A DNA stretch of 64,000 nt from Natronorubrum halophilum (lineage in GTDB: Archaea > Halobacteriota > Halobacteria > Halobacteriales > Natrialbaceae), in NCBI RefSeq assembly GCF_003670115.1, contig NZ_QQTY01000003.1:310001-374000 (forward strand), in the 5' to 3' direction. The notes under the pieces were generated by a model. That model was not told the origin of the DNA, did not search any database, and was given only the letters and a program-made list of their open reading frames with translations. Made by a program: the position numbers and the translations under genes. This document shows positions 8,603-17,762 of the stretch, in pieces (within the stretch, counting starts at the first letter, position 1; every line of letters begins with the position of its first letter).

Positions 8603-9745
8603 TTAGGCCTCCGACGTCGCCGCGATCGGGATCGAACTGTCGGCGGGGAGTTCACGGTTACAGAGCGCTTCGCCAGTCGAGCCGCTGAACAGGTGGATCT
8701 TCTCTTCAGGGAACCGCAACAGGACCTCCTCCTCTTCCTCGATATAATACTCACCGGGCACCTTCACGGTCATCTCGGTGCCGGCGAGATCGACGTGCAT
8801 GTAGTTGATGTCACCCAGGGGCTCGACGACTCTGACGTCCACCCACACGGTGTGGTCGTCCGGCTCGTCGGCGATTTCGATGTCCTCGGGCCTAATGCCG
8901 AGGGTAACCCGATCCTCTCCTCGGATGGCGTCGAGACGCGAGCCGGAGAGCGGATAGTCGAAGTCGTCGCCGACGAGACGATCGTCGTCGACGCTCGTCT
9001 CGAAGAAGTTCATCGATGGCTCGCCGATGAAGCCGGCTACGAACTCGTTTTCAGGGGTGTAGTAACACTCTAGCGGCGTGCCGACCTGCTGGAGCTCTCC
9101 CTCGTTCAGAATCGCGATTTTGTCACCCATCGTCATTGCTTCGGTCTGGTCATGGGTGACGTATACCGTTGTGATATTGAGCTCGTCCTGCAGTTCCTGA
9201 AGCTCCGTGCGCATGTGAGCGCGAAGTTTCGCGTCGAGGTTACTTAGGGGCTCGTCGAGGAGGAAGACTTTGGGTTCGCGAACGATTGCGCGGCCCAGGG
9301 CGACGCGCTGTTGCTGACCGCCGGACAGCTCGGACGGTTTGTCGCCGAGGAGATCGTCTATCCCCATCATCTGAGCGACGTTCTCAACGCGCTCGTCGAT
9401 CTCCTGGTCTGGGAGATCGGTCGTCATCTTGAGCCCGAAGCTCATGTTTTCTCGTGCGGTCATGTGCGGATACAGGGCGTAATTCTGGAATACCATCGCG
9501 ATATTCCGGTCCTTGGGGCTGAGATCGTTCACGACTCCGCCCCCGATCCGGACTTCTCCGCTACTCACGTTTTCGAGGCCGGCAATCGATCTGAGCGTCG
9601 TCGATTTACCACACCCAGACGGGCCGACCAGAACGAGGAAATTCCCCTCCTCGAGCTCGATATTGAGGTTATCCACGCCGACGATCGGATCGTCTGAACT
9701 ACTCTGATAGATCTTCGCGAGATCCCGGAGTTCTAAGTCTGCCAT
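8603..9745 (-). CDS. Sugar ABC transporter ATP-binding protein (MalK/UgpC type)
   Basis: The 380-aa protein is the ATPase of a carbohydrate importer. Walker A GPSGCGKST is at residues 41-49, the LSGGQQQR signature is near 140-150, and Walker B (VFLLDEP) follows. The C-terminal third is the TOBE-type regulatory domain usual in MalK/UgpC proteins. It is transcribed away from the two permease genes at 9830 and 10809. An 84-bp divergent promoter region with TATA-like TTTATATTAG near 9766-9775 would drive it. It powers uptake for the binding protein encoded at 12497-13792. Confidence 0.93.
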   Translation of the reverse strand: MADLELRDLAKIYQSSSDDPIVGVDNLNIELEEGNFLVLVGPSGCGKSTTLRSIAGLENVSSGEVRIGGGVVNDLSPKDRNIAMVFQNYALYPHMTARENMSFGLKMTTDLPDQEIDERVENVAQMMGIDDLLGDKPSELSGGQQQRVALGRAIVREPKVFLLDEPLSNLDAKLRAHMRTELQELQDELNITTVYVTHDQTEAMTMGDKIAILNEGELQQVGTPLECYYTPENEFVAGFIGEPSMNFFETSVDDDRLVGDDFDYPLSGSRLDAIRGEDRVTLGIRPEDIEIADEPDDHTVWVDVRVVEPLGDINYMHVDLAGTEMTVKVPGEYYIEEEEEVLLRFPEEKIHLFSGSTGEALCNRELPADSSIPIAATSEA

Positions 9746-9829
9746 CGGTGCCTATAGAATGGCAGATCTAATATAAATAATTTAGCATAGCACAGGTTTT
9801 ATGTATGGGGAATCAGTCTTATTAGCCTG
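9746..9829. promoter_or_regulatory. Divergent promoter of the sugar ABC transporter genes
   Basis: This AT-rich spacer holds a leftward TATA-like TTTATATTAG near 9766-9775 for the ATPase gene and a rightward TTTTATGTA near 9798-9806 for the permease operon. Each is about 25-30 bp from its start codon, suggesting leaderless transcripts and joint control. Confidence 0.55.
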
Positions 9830-10759
9830 ATGGCAACACCCCACAAAGAGCAGCCACGGTTACAACAATTACGTCGGTTTGTAACCGAGGCCAAGTGGTT
9901 CACACAGGAGACATGGATTGGGATTGGCCTTGTTGTTCCTGCGACCTTGATGATGATGGTGATAATCGTCTATCCGACGGTGCGAGCCATCTGGATTAGT
10001 TTTCACTCTCGGTCGTTCCTACAGTTAGATCAGGTACAATGGGTCGGACTTGCGAACTACCAACAGTTGCTTGAGGACCCCGTCTTCAGTCAGGCACTCC
10101 TGCAAACTGTGTTCCTGACAGTCGGGGCAGTCGTGACGATGTATCTGCTCGGGCTCGGGCTTGCGCTATTACTGAAGGAGAATCTACCAGGCCTGGGGCC
10201 ACTACGGAGCATCTCGATGGTGAGCTGGGTAATCCCGCCCGTTGTCATTGTGATCATCTGGTCGTGGATGCTCGAAGCTGACTACGGCCTGATCAACTTG
10301 ATCTCTCAGATGTTTGGAGGTCCAAATAGGTCGTGGTTTGGGACCAAGACTTGGGCGCTTCCGCTGGTCACCATGCTTCGCGTCTGGAAGGACGTTCCCT
10401 TCGTCGCGATCGCACTGATGGCGAGTATGCAGTCCATCCCACAAGAGTACTACGAGGCGGCCGAGATCGACGGCGCAGGCCGACTCCAGAAGTTCCGCCA
10501 CATTACTCTGCCGAACATCACGTACATTTCGATGATCATGATCGTGATCGAGACGATCGCGGCGTTTAACAGCTTCCAGATGATCTACATCGCGACCGGT
10601 GGCGGCCCGGTGAACCGGACCGAAGTGCTGGGAACGTACGTCTACCAGCAAGCGTTTCAGGAATACGCACTCGGTTATGCATCGGCCGTCGGTACCGTGA
10701 TGTTAGTGCTCCTGACGATCTTCACGGTCGTCTACATCAAGCTGGAGGACACGGAATAA
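9830..10759 (+). CDS. Sugar ABC transporter permease (MalF/UgpA type)
   Basis: The 309-aa protein is an integral membrane permease with six or so hydrophobic segments. The first is near residue 30 (IGIGLVVPATLMMMVIIVYP). The cytoplasmic coupling EAA-like loop reads YYEAAEIDGAGRLQKFRHIT, the contact site for the ATPase. It forms the membrane channel with the second permease encoded next. A 16-codon reading frame bridges the two genes through overlapping TAATG signals, indicating tight translational coupling. Confidence 0.92.
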   Translation: MATPHKEQPRLQQLRRFVTEAKWFTQETWIGIGLVVPATLMMMVIIVYPTVRAIWISFHSRSFLQLDQVQWVGLANYQQLLEDPVFSQALLQTVFLTVGAVVTMYLLGLGLALLLKENLPGLGPLRSISMVSWVIPPVVIVIIWSWMLEADYGLINLISQMFGGPNRSWFGTKTWALPLVTMLRVWKDVPFVAIALMASMQSIPQEYYEAAEIDGAGRLQKFRHITLPNITYISMIMIVIETIAAFNSFQMIYIATGGGPVNRTEVLGTYVYQQAFQEYALGYASAVGTVMLVLLTIFTVVYIKLEDTE

Positions 10760-10809
10760 TGGAAACGAATATGCAACAGAACGACGCACTAACGGGGAAG
10801 AGCTACTAA
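10759..10809 (+). CDS. 16-codon bridging ORF between the permease genes
   Basis: An ATG overlaps the stop of the first permease (TAATG at 10757-10761). Sixteen codons later the TAA overlaps the ATG of the second permease (TAATG at 10807-10811). The peptide would be METNMQQNDALTGKSY. It is most simply a translational relay that hands ribosomes from one permease gene to the next. Whether the peptide itself matters is unknown. Confidence 0.4.
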   Translation: METNMQQNDALTGKSY

Positions 10810-11720
10810 TGGCAGCACCAAGCAAAACCGTTCAAGACGGCAGGACAGGCATTGTTGGCCGATTTGACGCTTTCATCGGCGAAGACAACAGCATCAAGCA
10901 CGCGCTCGGCGTTTACGGTGCGCTTACACTGTACTTCATCTGGTTTCTCGTCCCGATCCTCTGGCTCGCCCTTTCAACCATCAAGACGGGATCCATTATC
11001 CAGGCGGACGAGCTCATAATCATCCCTAGCATTGAACAGATCACGTTCGCCAATTACGAGATGGTGCTAACCAATCCGCAGTTCCAGACGATGTTCTTCA
11101 ACTCAATCGTCATCTCGGTCAGCACCACCATCCTTACCCTGATAGCCGGCGTCCTCGGGGCCTACTCCCTCAGCCGATTCTCGTATCCGGGTCGGAAATC
11201 GCTCCTGATCGCTTTCATGGCGACCAAGATGCTTCCGCCGGCGTTGATCCTCATCCCGTTCTTCATCATGATGTACACGCTGAACCTCGTGAACTCCTAT
11301 ACCGGGATTATCCTGGCGCACTGCGTGCGCGCGCTCCCGCTCGCCCTCTGGCTTCTCAAGGGCTTCTTCGACGATATACCTGAGGCGCTCGACGAGGCGG
11401 CGCGAATCGACGGCTGCTCTCACCTCAAGGTGCTCTACCACGTGATCGTTCCGCTCGCGAAGCCCGGCATCGCGGTCGCTGCTTTCTACACCTTCGTGAC
11501 GTCGTGGAACGATTTCCTGTTCGTGTCCATCCTTTCCCAGGGAGACTCGACTCGGACACTCCCGTTCGGGCTGTACCTCTTCCAGAGCGCCAACACGGTT
11601 AACTGGGGAGCGACTCTCACCGCGGCGACCCTTACTGCAATCCCTTCTATCGTCTTCTTCGCACTGGTGCAGAAGTACATCGTTAAGGGGCTCGCGAGCG
11701 GTGGCATGCACGGCAGCTAA
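10809..11720 (+). CDS. Sugar ABC transporter permease (MalG/UgpE type)
   Basis: This 303-aa protein is the second transmembrane subunit of the carbohydrate importer. Hydrophobic segments begin near residue 40 (TLYFIWFLVPILWLALSTI). The EAA coupling loop reads ALDEAARIDGCSHLKVLYHV, as in MalG/UgpE proteins. It is co-transcribed with the upstream permease through a TAATG overlap. With the ATPase (8603-9745) and binding protein (12497-13792) it makes a complete CUT1-type system, probably for an oligosaccharide or glycoside that feeds the GH4 enzymes. Confidence 0.92.
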   Translation: MAAPSKTVQDGRTGIVGRFDAFIGEDNSIKHALGVYGALTLYFIWFLVPILWLALSTIKTGSIIQADELIIIPSIEQITFANYEMVLTNPQFQTMFFNSIVISVSTTILTLIAGVLGAYSLSRFSYPGRKSLLIAFMATKMLPPALILIPFFIMMYTLNLVNSYTGIILAHCVRALPLALWLLKGFFDDIPEALDEAARIDGCSHLKVLYHVIVPLAKPGIAVAAFYTFVTSWNDFLFVSILSQGDSTRTLPFGLYLFQSANTVNWGATLTAATLTAIPSIVFFALVQKYIVKGLASGGMHGS

Positions 11721-12496
11721 CTCCGCTGCGGCACCAGTTTCGACGCATGAGGTCCCAACAGCCATCGGTCGCCATCCCGTGTCGTACCATAGGGAACAGA
11801 GCACGGCCCCCTCTTCTCGCGCCTACAGTTGGACACGCAAGCATCCTCAGTGTGAATAGAGCAGTTGTGATAGGCTTCGCCTCGTATCCCGTAGAGATCC
11901 CCCATGATTCGGTAGCCACCGGAGGAGACGCAGAACCGGTCAGGTATCGACACCGCGCTGGCAGGGTATCGCCGTGAACGCCGATCTCGACGGGTCGCAG
12001 TAAGTGTGCGACTCCACCGCCGAGCTGACGTAGTTCCAAAGGACGCCAGGCACGACATCGACTCGAAAACGGATTACGCAAATGTCTCTCCCTCCCGATA
12101 TAGAAGGCAGAACGACGCAGATTATGAGGCTCGATCAGTTTTCACGCGACCGCTCGAAAACCGCGACGTGGTCCATCTCTTCCATGCTAATCCCCACATC
12201 TGATGGTTCGCTGGAGAGGTATTATGAACCCGTGTGCTGGGGGTATTTCTGCTCCGATCAGCCCCGCCTTGCGTCGACAACGGCGCCAATGGACCATGTC
12301 CTTTTCTTTTTCTCTTCCGGCGATTCCCGGGTCTTGTCTGATTTGCACCGAGAATAAGAGAGGGTGGATGGCCGCTCGGCGAAAACACTCCCCACTCTGC
12401 GAGGTCCCCGTAGTTCGTTGAGCAGTTACAGAAGGCAGTAAGTTGGACGCAATATCGTCCCGAAGGGGCGACCGTGCCTCCTCTCTAACAGGCTGG
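11721..12496. other. Long spacer between permease and binding-protein genes
   Basis: I find no supportable gene in this 776-bp spacer. The only coding-like trace is a short minus-strand ATG frame at 12135-12185 (MEEMDHVAVFERSREN, then stop), which could be the stub of a lost gene. A T-rich tract (about 12300-12318) could help terminate rightward transcription from the permease operon. Confidence 0.4.
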
Positions 12497-13792
12497 CTAC
12501 ATCTCGTTCGCTTTCTCCGACCAGGATTCGTGAAGTTTTTCGCCAGCCTCCATGGGATCGATCTCGTCGTACATGACCTTCTGTGAGAGGTCGAACCAGG
12601 TCGACGAAACCTGACTGACGCTCCAGAAGCCGTAGGACTTTCCGGTCTCAAAGACGTCTTTGAACCCGGCCCAGTCCGGGTTATCCGTGTTTTCGGGGAC
12701 GGTCCACTCGACATCCTCGTGAGCGGGGAGATTACCCGGATTTTCCTCGAGGTACGTCTGAATACCCTCGGGCGAGGTGAACGCTTTGATCGCTTTCCAG
12801 GCCTCCTCCTTGTTCTTCGAATGACGGTTGACGAAGAGGGGCTTTACCTCGGCGTACGTCCCTTTCTCGCCGCCTTCGACGCGCGGATTGTGCGTCGCTG
12901 CGCTGTTCTTGTAGTTCTCTTCCGCCTGTTCGTTCGTGTCATCGGACGTCTCCATGAGACCGTACACCCACGGTCCAGTGGAGATGGCAGCGTAGTTCCC
13001 GTTCATGTACGCAATGTCGTGTGCCAGGGAGTCGATGCCCCTCGCGTCCGGATTTGTCGCGGGGGTGTCGGTTGCGAAGAACGGATCGTAGAAATACTCC
13101 TTGAACACGATGCCGAAGTCCTCGGCAGTGGCATTGAGCGTAAATCCGTCCCCGTCCGCCTCGAAGACTGAGTCGACACGCTGGAAGAGGAAGGAGAGGA
13201 ACTCCTGGAGCCCACGGGTATTCCCCTTCTGGCTAGTAAGAGTGAATCCGTGCATGTCGTCTTCGTTCTTCGTGATCTCTGCACCCATTTGGATGAAGTC
13301 GCTCCACTGGTCCGGGATGTCGAAGCCGTACTTCTCGAAGATGTCCTGACGATAGACGAATCCACGGCCGTTCCCGATGTATGGGAGGGCCCAGATTTCG
13401 TCCTGGTGCTTCATCGTATCCAGACCGACGTATCCGTCTTTGTAATCGAGGTCGTCAATACGGTCCGTCAGCGGTTCGATCAGGTCGGCGGAGACGTAGT
13501 CTCCCCGGTGATTGGGGGTCGCCTCGACAGCATCCGGAGTACCGGTGTTCGCACCGGTGAGGTACTGCTGTTTGATGCTGTCGTACCGCATGTCGGTGAA
13601 TTTGACTTCGACGTCCGTCGCGTCCTGGATGAGCTGCTGCGATTGGGGATGGTCCGAATCGGGATTGTCTCCCCAATACGTGATGCTGTCTCCGCCACCG
13701 AATACATTACCAGTGCAACCTGCGAAACCACCGGCTGCCATGCCAGCCGCCAGTCCCATGTACTTACGTCTACTGTAGCTTTCTCCTGACAT
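12497..13792 (-). CDS. Sugar ABC transporter substrate-binding lipoprotein
   Basis: The 431-aa protein starts with a twin-arginine signal (SRRKYMGLAAGMAAGGFAGC) whose cysteine fits an archaeal lipobox, so it is exported folded and anchored outside the membrane. The mature part is a family 1 extracellular solute-binding protein with ALPYIGNGRGFVYRQDIFEK and related conserved stretches. The frame is open further upstream to 14161. I start it at MSGESYSRRKY (ATG 13790-13792), and an ATG at 13811-13813 is a possible alternative. It captures the sugar for the adjacent ABC permeases. Confidence 0.9.
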   Translation of the reverse strand: MSGESYSRRKYMGLAAGMAAGGFAGCTGNVFGGGDSITYWGDNPDSDHPQSQQLIQDATDVEVKFTDMRYDSIKQQYLTGANTGTPDAVEATPNHRGDYVSADLIEPLTDRIDDLDYKDGYVGLDTMKHQDEIWALPYIGNGRGFVYRQDIFEKYGFDIPDQWSDFIQMGAEITKNEDDMHGFTLTSQKGNTRGLQEFLSFLFQRVDSVFEADGDGFTLNATAEDFGIVFKEYFYDPFFATDTPATNPDARGIDSLAHDIAYMNGNYAAISTGPWVYGLMETSDDTNEQAEENYKNSAATHNPRVEGGEKGTYAEVKPLFVNRHSKNKEEAWKAIKAFTSPEGIQTYLEENPGNLPAHEDVEWTVPENTDNPDWAGFKDVFETGKSYGFWSVSQVSSTWFDLSQKVMYDEIDPMEAGEKLHESWSEKANEM

Positions 13793-13947
13793 ACTTCGTT
13801 GGTATCTATGCATAGGTGACACATATAACTTCCCCATTTTTAATAATAGTACATGTAGTAGAAATACGAACAGTCGTTCCCAGCTTCCTTGTGCGAAAGA
13901 GAGGTGGAACGCAGACCCCCACGAGGGAGAAACGTCGGGTTCTGATG

Positions 13948-14412
13948 CTACTGATCGGACGCTAAGGACGCCCACAGATCGGTGTACTTGCGCCGTCGGT
14001 AGAGATACACAGTGCAGACTACTGTCGTCGTGACCACCAGAGAATATACGATAACGAGCGGTGATCCGCTCCCAAACAGGTTGAGTGACGGGGCTACCAA
14101 CCGTGTCGCAAGTGGGATTGCGAAGCCCATCGCAAAATACCAGAACCAGCTGGGAGTCCACTCGACTTCTGCATGTGAAAGGTGCACTGCGTCTCGGAAC
14201 AGCGCTATGTATGCGAAGAAACTGAACAGCGCCGCTCCCGTGAGGATGAGCCCGCTGCGAAGGCTGAGGGGCGAGGCATTGGCGGAGAGCACAGTCCAGA
14301 CCACGTAGATAGTGACCACGATGCCGAGAGCGACGTAGCCGGCGAGGGTCAACCAGTGCCTCTTGTTCGTCTGCGGTCGTGAAGTGATACTCGGACCGGG
14401 TGTCTGTGTCAT
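13948..14412 (-). CDS. Small four-segment membrane protein, unknown function
   Basis: The 154-aa product (from ATG 14410-14412) has four predicted membrane segments: YVALGIVVTIYVVWTVL, LILTGAALFSFFAYIALF, WYFAMGFAIPLATRLVAP and VIVYSLVVTTTVVCTVYLY. It ends in a basic YRRRKYTDLW tail. A TATA-like TTTATTAC at about 14435-14442 places transcription start close to this ATG and rules against the longer frame to 14544. I do not recognise the family. It may be linked to the binding-protein gene downstream on the same strand. Confidence 0.65.
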   Translation of the reverse strand: MTQTPGPSITSRPQTNKRHWLTLAGYVALGIVVTIYVVWTVLSANASPLSLRSGLILTGAALFSFFAYIALFRDAVHLSHAEVEWTPSWFWYFAMGFAIPLATRLVAPSLNLFGSGSPLVIVYSLVVTTTVVCTVYLYRRRKYTDLWASLASDQ

Positions 14413-14501
14413 TGGTGGAGGATTAGAGCGTGGAGTAATAAACGTCTGGACTGAGGCGGGCAGTAGAGTTATTGAGGCGGTCGGCAACCTACGATACGGC
14501 G

Positions 14502-14600
14502 ATAGTATATACAAAGCTCGGGACGACAGGAAAAGAAGTGTCAAAACTGTGTTTTGGAACGTGGCGATTCGGAAAGGAGACCGACGGAATCATCGAGACG
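14502..14600 (+). pseudogene. Aldo/keto reductase N-terminal stub
   Basis: About 31 residues (YTKLGTTGKEVSKLCFGTWR followed by FGKETDGIIET) match the start of aldo/keto reductases. The similarity stops near 14600, exactly where a minus-strand transposase fragment begins. The original ATG is also lost. This looks like a gene cut by an insertion or deletion event involving the neighbouring IS remnant. Confidence 0.65.
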
Positions 14601-14602
14601 AC

Positions 14603-14797
14603 CTGCGACGGCGGCGGGTCGCTCTGGGCCTCGGAAAGTGTACGCGTCCAGTTCCAGATTGCGGCGTAAGAACGGTCAACGCCGATTAATTCGAGCACTG
14701 CAACGACCTCCCGAACAGACAATCCCATCGAATGCAGGCGCACCCCGAACACTCTAACGGGTGTTCGGGGTGCGCTCGTTCTCCCAAACCTCATCAC
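14603..14797 (-). pseudogene. IS6-type transposase N-terminal fragment
   Basis: The minus strand reads FGVRLHSMGLSVREVVAVLE followed by LIGVDRSYAAIWNWTRTL, the N-terminal helix-turn-helix region of haloarchaeal IS6-type transposases. The DDE catalytic domain is missing because the sequence runs into the aldo/keto reductase stub at about 14600. It is inactive. Confidence 0.65.
14738..14775. repeat. Perfect 15-bp inverted repeat (8-nt loop)
   Basis: GCGCACCCCGAACAC at 14738-14752 is exactly inverted at 14761-14775. It lies in the start of the IS6-type fragment and could fold into a strong hairpin. It may be an IS end structure or a local inverted duplication made when the element decayed. Confidence 0.75.
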
Positions 14798-14903
14798 AAT
14801 CTTCGTCTAAGGTCTCTCTGAGCAGATTGGCGAGTTGCATGAGCACTTCTCGCCACCACCTACTCATTCCTCAAACCCTCATATAGACAGTGCCAGCGAT
14901 GGA

Positions 14904-14910
14904 TTTATAC
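14904..14910 (+). promoter_or_regulatory. TATA box of the DapA-family lyase gene
   Basis: TTTATAC lies 30 bp before the ATG at 14934 and supports that start over the longer frame beginning at 14835. Confidence 0.55.
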
Positions 14911-14933
14911 CATCTGCGATATATCGTGATTCT

Positions 14934-15872
14934 ATGTCAGTGTCTGCCGAGCATGTACGGAGCCATCTCCGTGGCGTTGCTGTCGGTTTGTTGACGCCAT
15001 TCGATGACGATCTCGAAATTGAACACGAAAAGATCGCCGAAAACGCCCAGGAACTGTACGACGAGGGGATTCGTACGTTTCTGGCGACCGCGAATATCAG
15101 CGAGTATCACTCGCTTTCCGCCAGCGAGCGCGTTGACGTAGCCGAGACGAGCGTGGACGCGCTCCCGTCGGAAGCGTGCGTCCTTGCCGGTGTCGGCGGC
15201 AGTACCCCGGACGCACAGGAACTGATTCGAGCGTACGATCGCATCGGTGTCGACGCGATGATGATCATGCCGCCGGACCACACGTACCTCCACGAGAAGG
15301 GGTTGCTGGAGTACTACCGCGACCTCTCTGCGGTGACGGAAACACCGCTCGTGCCCTACGTTCGCGGGTTCGATCCGTCCGTCGATTACCTCGTCAGCCT
15401 CACCCGCGTCGAGGGCGTCGTTGGGATCAAGTACGCGCTGGACGACCCGGTCAAACTTGGGGCGGCCGTCGCCGCCGGCGATGACGACGTCGTCTGGGTC
15501 GACGGCCTCGCGGAACCGTTCGCCGTCTCCTTCTGGGCCGAGGGCGCAGAGGGCTTTTCTGCCGGCGTCAGCAACTTCCGACCGGAGATCGGACTCGCAC
15601 TGTTCGATGCCCTCTCCGATGGCGACTGGGAGCGCGCCAGCCGGCTCCGGAACATCTGTCTTCCCTATCAGGAGTTTCGGGGAGAGACCGGACAGAAAAA
15701 CGACATTCAGGGCGCGATCAGCGTCTCGGCGGTCAAGAAGGGTCTCGAACTCGCTGGTCTCAACGGCGGTAACGTGCGAGAGCCGATTCGCCCGCTCGCA
15801 CCCGAGGAAGAACGGAAAGCCGAACGGCTGTACGACCAACTCGAGGACGACATCGAATCGCTCATCGGGTAG
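14934..15872 (+). CDS. DapA/NAL-family lyase (2-keto-3-deoxy sugar acid aldolase-like)
   Basis: The 312-aa protein belongs to the dihydrodipicolinate synthase/N-acetylneuraminate lyase family of class I (Schiff-base) aldolases and dehydratases. The Schiff-base lysine is Lys166 in GIKYALDD and the active-site tyrosine is Tyr142 in LVPYVRG. Neighbouring sugar-acid dehydratase and dehydrogenase genes suggest it cleaves or dehydrates a keto-deoxy sugar acid rather than making lysine. That is inference from context. The N-terminal third is nearly repeated in the broken copy at 978-1230. Confidence 0.85.
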   Translation: MSVSAEHVRSHLRGVAVGLLTPFDDDLEIEHEKIAENAQELYDEGIRTFLATANISEYHSLSASERVDVAETSVDALPSEACVLAGVGGSTPDAQELIRAYDRIGVDAMMIMPPDHTYLHEKGLLEYYRDLSAVTETPLVPYVRGFDPSVDYLVSLTRVEGVVGIKYALDDPVKLGAAVAAGDDDVVWVDGLAEPFAVSFWAEGAEGFSAGVSNFRPEIGLALFDALSDGDWERASRLRNICLPYQEFRGETGQKNDIQGAISVSAVKKGLELAGLNGGNVREPIRPLAPEEERKAERLYDQLEDDIESLIG

Positions 15873-16568
15873 GGCGAATCCGCGGGCGAGCAGCGCGACG
15901 AGCAGTACCAACACTCGCGAACGAGTCCCGTAGCGAAACGCTCGATAACGGTCGGTCGCCTTCAGGTAGCCATCGGAGCTCTGTACACGCCGTTCGTACA
16001 GTTGTCGGGCGATCAGGCGTGAAGTGACGCTCGGTGGCTACCAGGGGAACGACCTCGGGCACAGTAGCTCGAGGCTTTTGTAGTCCCTTCAGCCGTACCC
16101 TAGTGCTCTCGCCCCCGTACGGGCGGTTCAAGGCGGGCAGCCTATATTGTTCGGATTTCATACAACCCGTAACCGATACCATCGGAAGTGGATCCCGACT
16201 GACTGTCCGATACTCGATGATCTGTTTCTCAGAGCGGAACGATATTCGCTGGCGCGTCCCACGATTCTCGTCCGTAACTGCTGGTATCACGCTATCGACC
16301 GCGTACGTTTTCGGGTGCTGTCGGACCGACCGCCTCCAACTCGCTGCAAACGCAGTTTTCACGGGCTGTCGATTCGTCGCTGTCTCGAGCGGACTCGATC
16401 GAGCGACCGACCGATCGAAATTCAGTATTCGGCTGTCGGGAACCGGCAGATACAGCGACTCGCTGCGGCCAAAAACGCGTTCTGATCGTGTGAGTCGATG
16501 AGGACCATCCGGGTAACCGTTCAAAACGAGACCGACTCGTCCGAAATTCTCGCGTTCTCGCGATGTGT

Positions 16569-16590
16569 ATTACAGTAGTACGGCTGTAAT
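16569..16590. promoter_or_regulatory. Palindromic operator-like site 1
   Basis: ATTACAG, 8 nt (TAGTACGG), CTGTAAT: a perfect 7-bp inverted repeat. The left arm plus TAGTA is shared with sites at 17396 and 27256. Candidate binding site for a dimeric regulator. Confidence 0.45.
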
Positions 16591-16750
16591 CGTTCGCGCC
16601 AAGAGAACCGTAGGGTACTCGACGAGCACTGCGCCACTTCGACTGTGAGCGGAACTACCAACGTAGGTCCGAACACCGTTCTTTACTAGAGAACGAACTA
16701 TCGTCGCTATCCCGAGCGAATCGCTGTTTTGTCGGCCTTTTGCGGAGAGT

Positions 16751-16787
16751 TATCGTAGAACTATTTTCGACGTTGTATTCTACGATA
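16751..16787. repeat. Perfect 10-bp inverted repeat
   Basis: TATCGTAGAA and TTCTACGATA face each other across 17 nt. It is distinct from the 6-8-6 motif and could be a hairpin or a wide-spaced protein site. Confidence 0.55.
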
Positions 16788-17395
16788 CAGAACTGCGGTC
16801 ACCACTATAGAATAGTCCCGTCGTGGCCGGGATAGACCCGCAGTCCCCGCGGCGCGTCCGGGCGCTCCGCGGTGTGTTGGACGACCGACCTATCGGACGG
16901 GCGTTCCGGCCCTGACGAACGGCGGAACCTTCTCGAGCGTAGCGTCCGCTCCGGATCGTCCGGCTGCCGTCGCAGCACTCGCCCGTTTAGAGGCCGCTCA
17001 CTCGTGCCGTCGTAGAAAGAGACCTCGCGGGCGAAAGCCTGTCCTTCGAGGGACGTGTTCGTCCCGTGCGAACGGAACGGGAGAAGGAAGGTGCCGAAGA
17101 TAGTAGCCGCTGTACGTCACCGCACGCCTGATTGAACGATGGCTGTGCGATGGGCGTGGAACGAGTTGTGGTTGCTAGCGAGCCAGCGCGTGTAGCGTTC
17201 CCGATACCGAGATCCGAGTGCGCGGGCCGCCGTCGGTCGCTTTACGGATCTCCCTCTTCGAACTCCGGTATCGACTTGATCACCGCATCCGCCGTCCATC
17301 ATCGGTCGATCTTGTCTCAGTCCTTTCAACTAACGCTGATGCGTCAGGGACGGGTCACGCGTATTCCCGCCTCTCGTTCCGGTTCGACCGCGGTG

Positions 17396-17415
17396 TTACA
17401 GTAGTATGTGTGTAA
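17396..17415. promoter_or_regulatory. Palindromic operator-like site 2
   Basis: TTACAG, 8 nt (TAGTATGT), GTGTAA: one mismatch from a perfect 6-bp inverted repeat and the same TAGTA core as site 1. It lies about 350 bp before the enolase-superfamily gene. Confidence 0.4.
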
Positions 17416-17732
17416 ATGCACTTCTGCTCTCGGCGGTCGTCGCGGAGCGATCGGATCCAGTCGCTCGATCTTCGTCACTATTGTCGTTTTCGTCCGCTAG
17501 TCTGTGATGCCGAGAGGAGTCGCGCCCGTCCCCGCGAGAACGCTGGTGGGCGATCGTTCCGTATCTATCCGTTACACTGAACGGGTCTGAACGTGGCGGA
17601 TCCCCGCCTCTGGACGGTGAAATACACGCTCTACGCCGTTCGCCCTGTACTGATCCCGTGGATACAGTTCGACCCGCGTTCACCAGCGTAGAACGCGCTC
17701 TCCCTATCGTGAGCGCCACACGTTCAGGGAAG

Positions 17733-17740
17733 TTTATAAT
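17733..17740 (+). promoter_or_regulatory. TATA box of the dehydratase-dehydrogenase operon
   Basis: TTTATAAT is 30 bp upstream of the ATG at 17763 and supports a leaderless transcript covering this gene and the next. Confidence 0.55.
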
Positions 17741-17762
17741 GCTGGTCGTGAGATGCCGTGGT

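Larger units (their letters stand above)
15873..17762. other. 1.9-kb non-coding stretch with palindromes
   Basis: No gene can be supported here: the translations of all frames lack acidic haloarchaeal character or family motifs. The stretch does hold two copies of a 6-8-6 palindrome (16569-16590 and 17396-17415) and a 10-bp inverted repeat (16751-16787), listed separately. It may be regulatory DNA or an eroded gene region. Confidence 0.45.

Noticed and set aside
12187-12714. 175-aa minus-strand frame near the binding-protein gene
   Set aside because: It overlaps the real binding-protein gene in another frame and lacks any domain signal.
15862-16524. 220-aa minus-strand frame downstream of the lyase gene
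   Set aside because: Composition is basic and serine/arginine-rich, unlike haloarchaeal proteins, and no family motif is visible.
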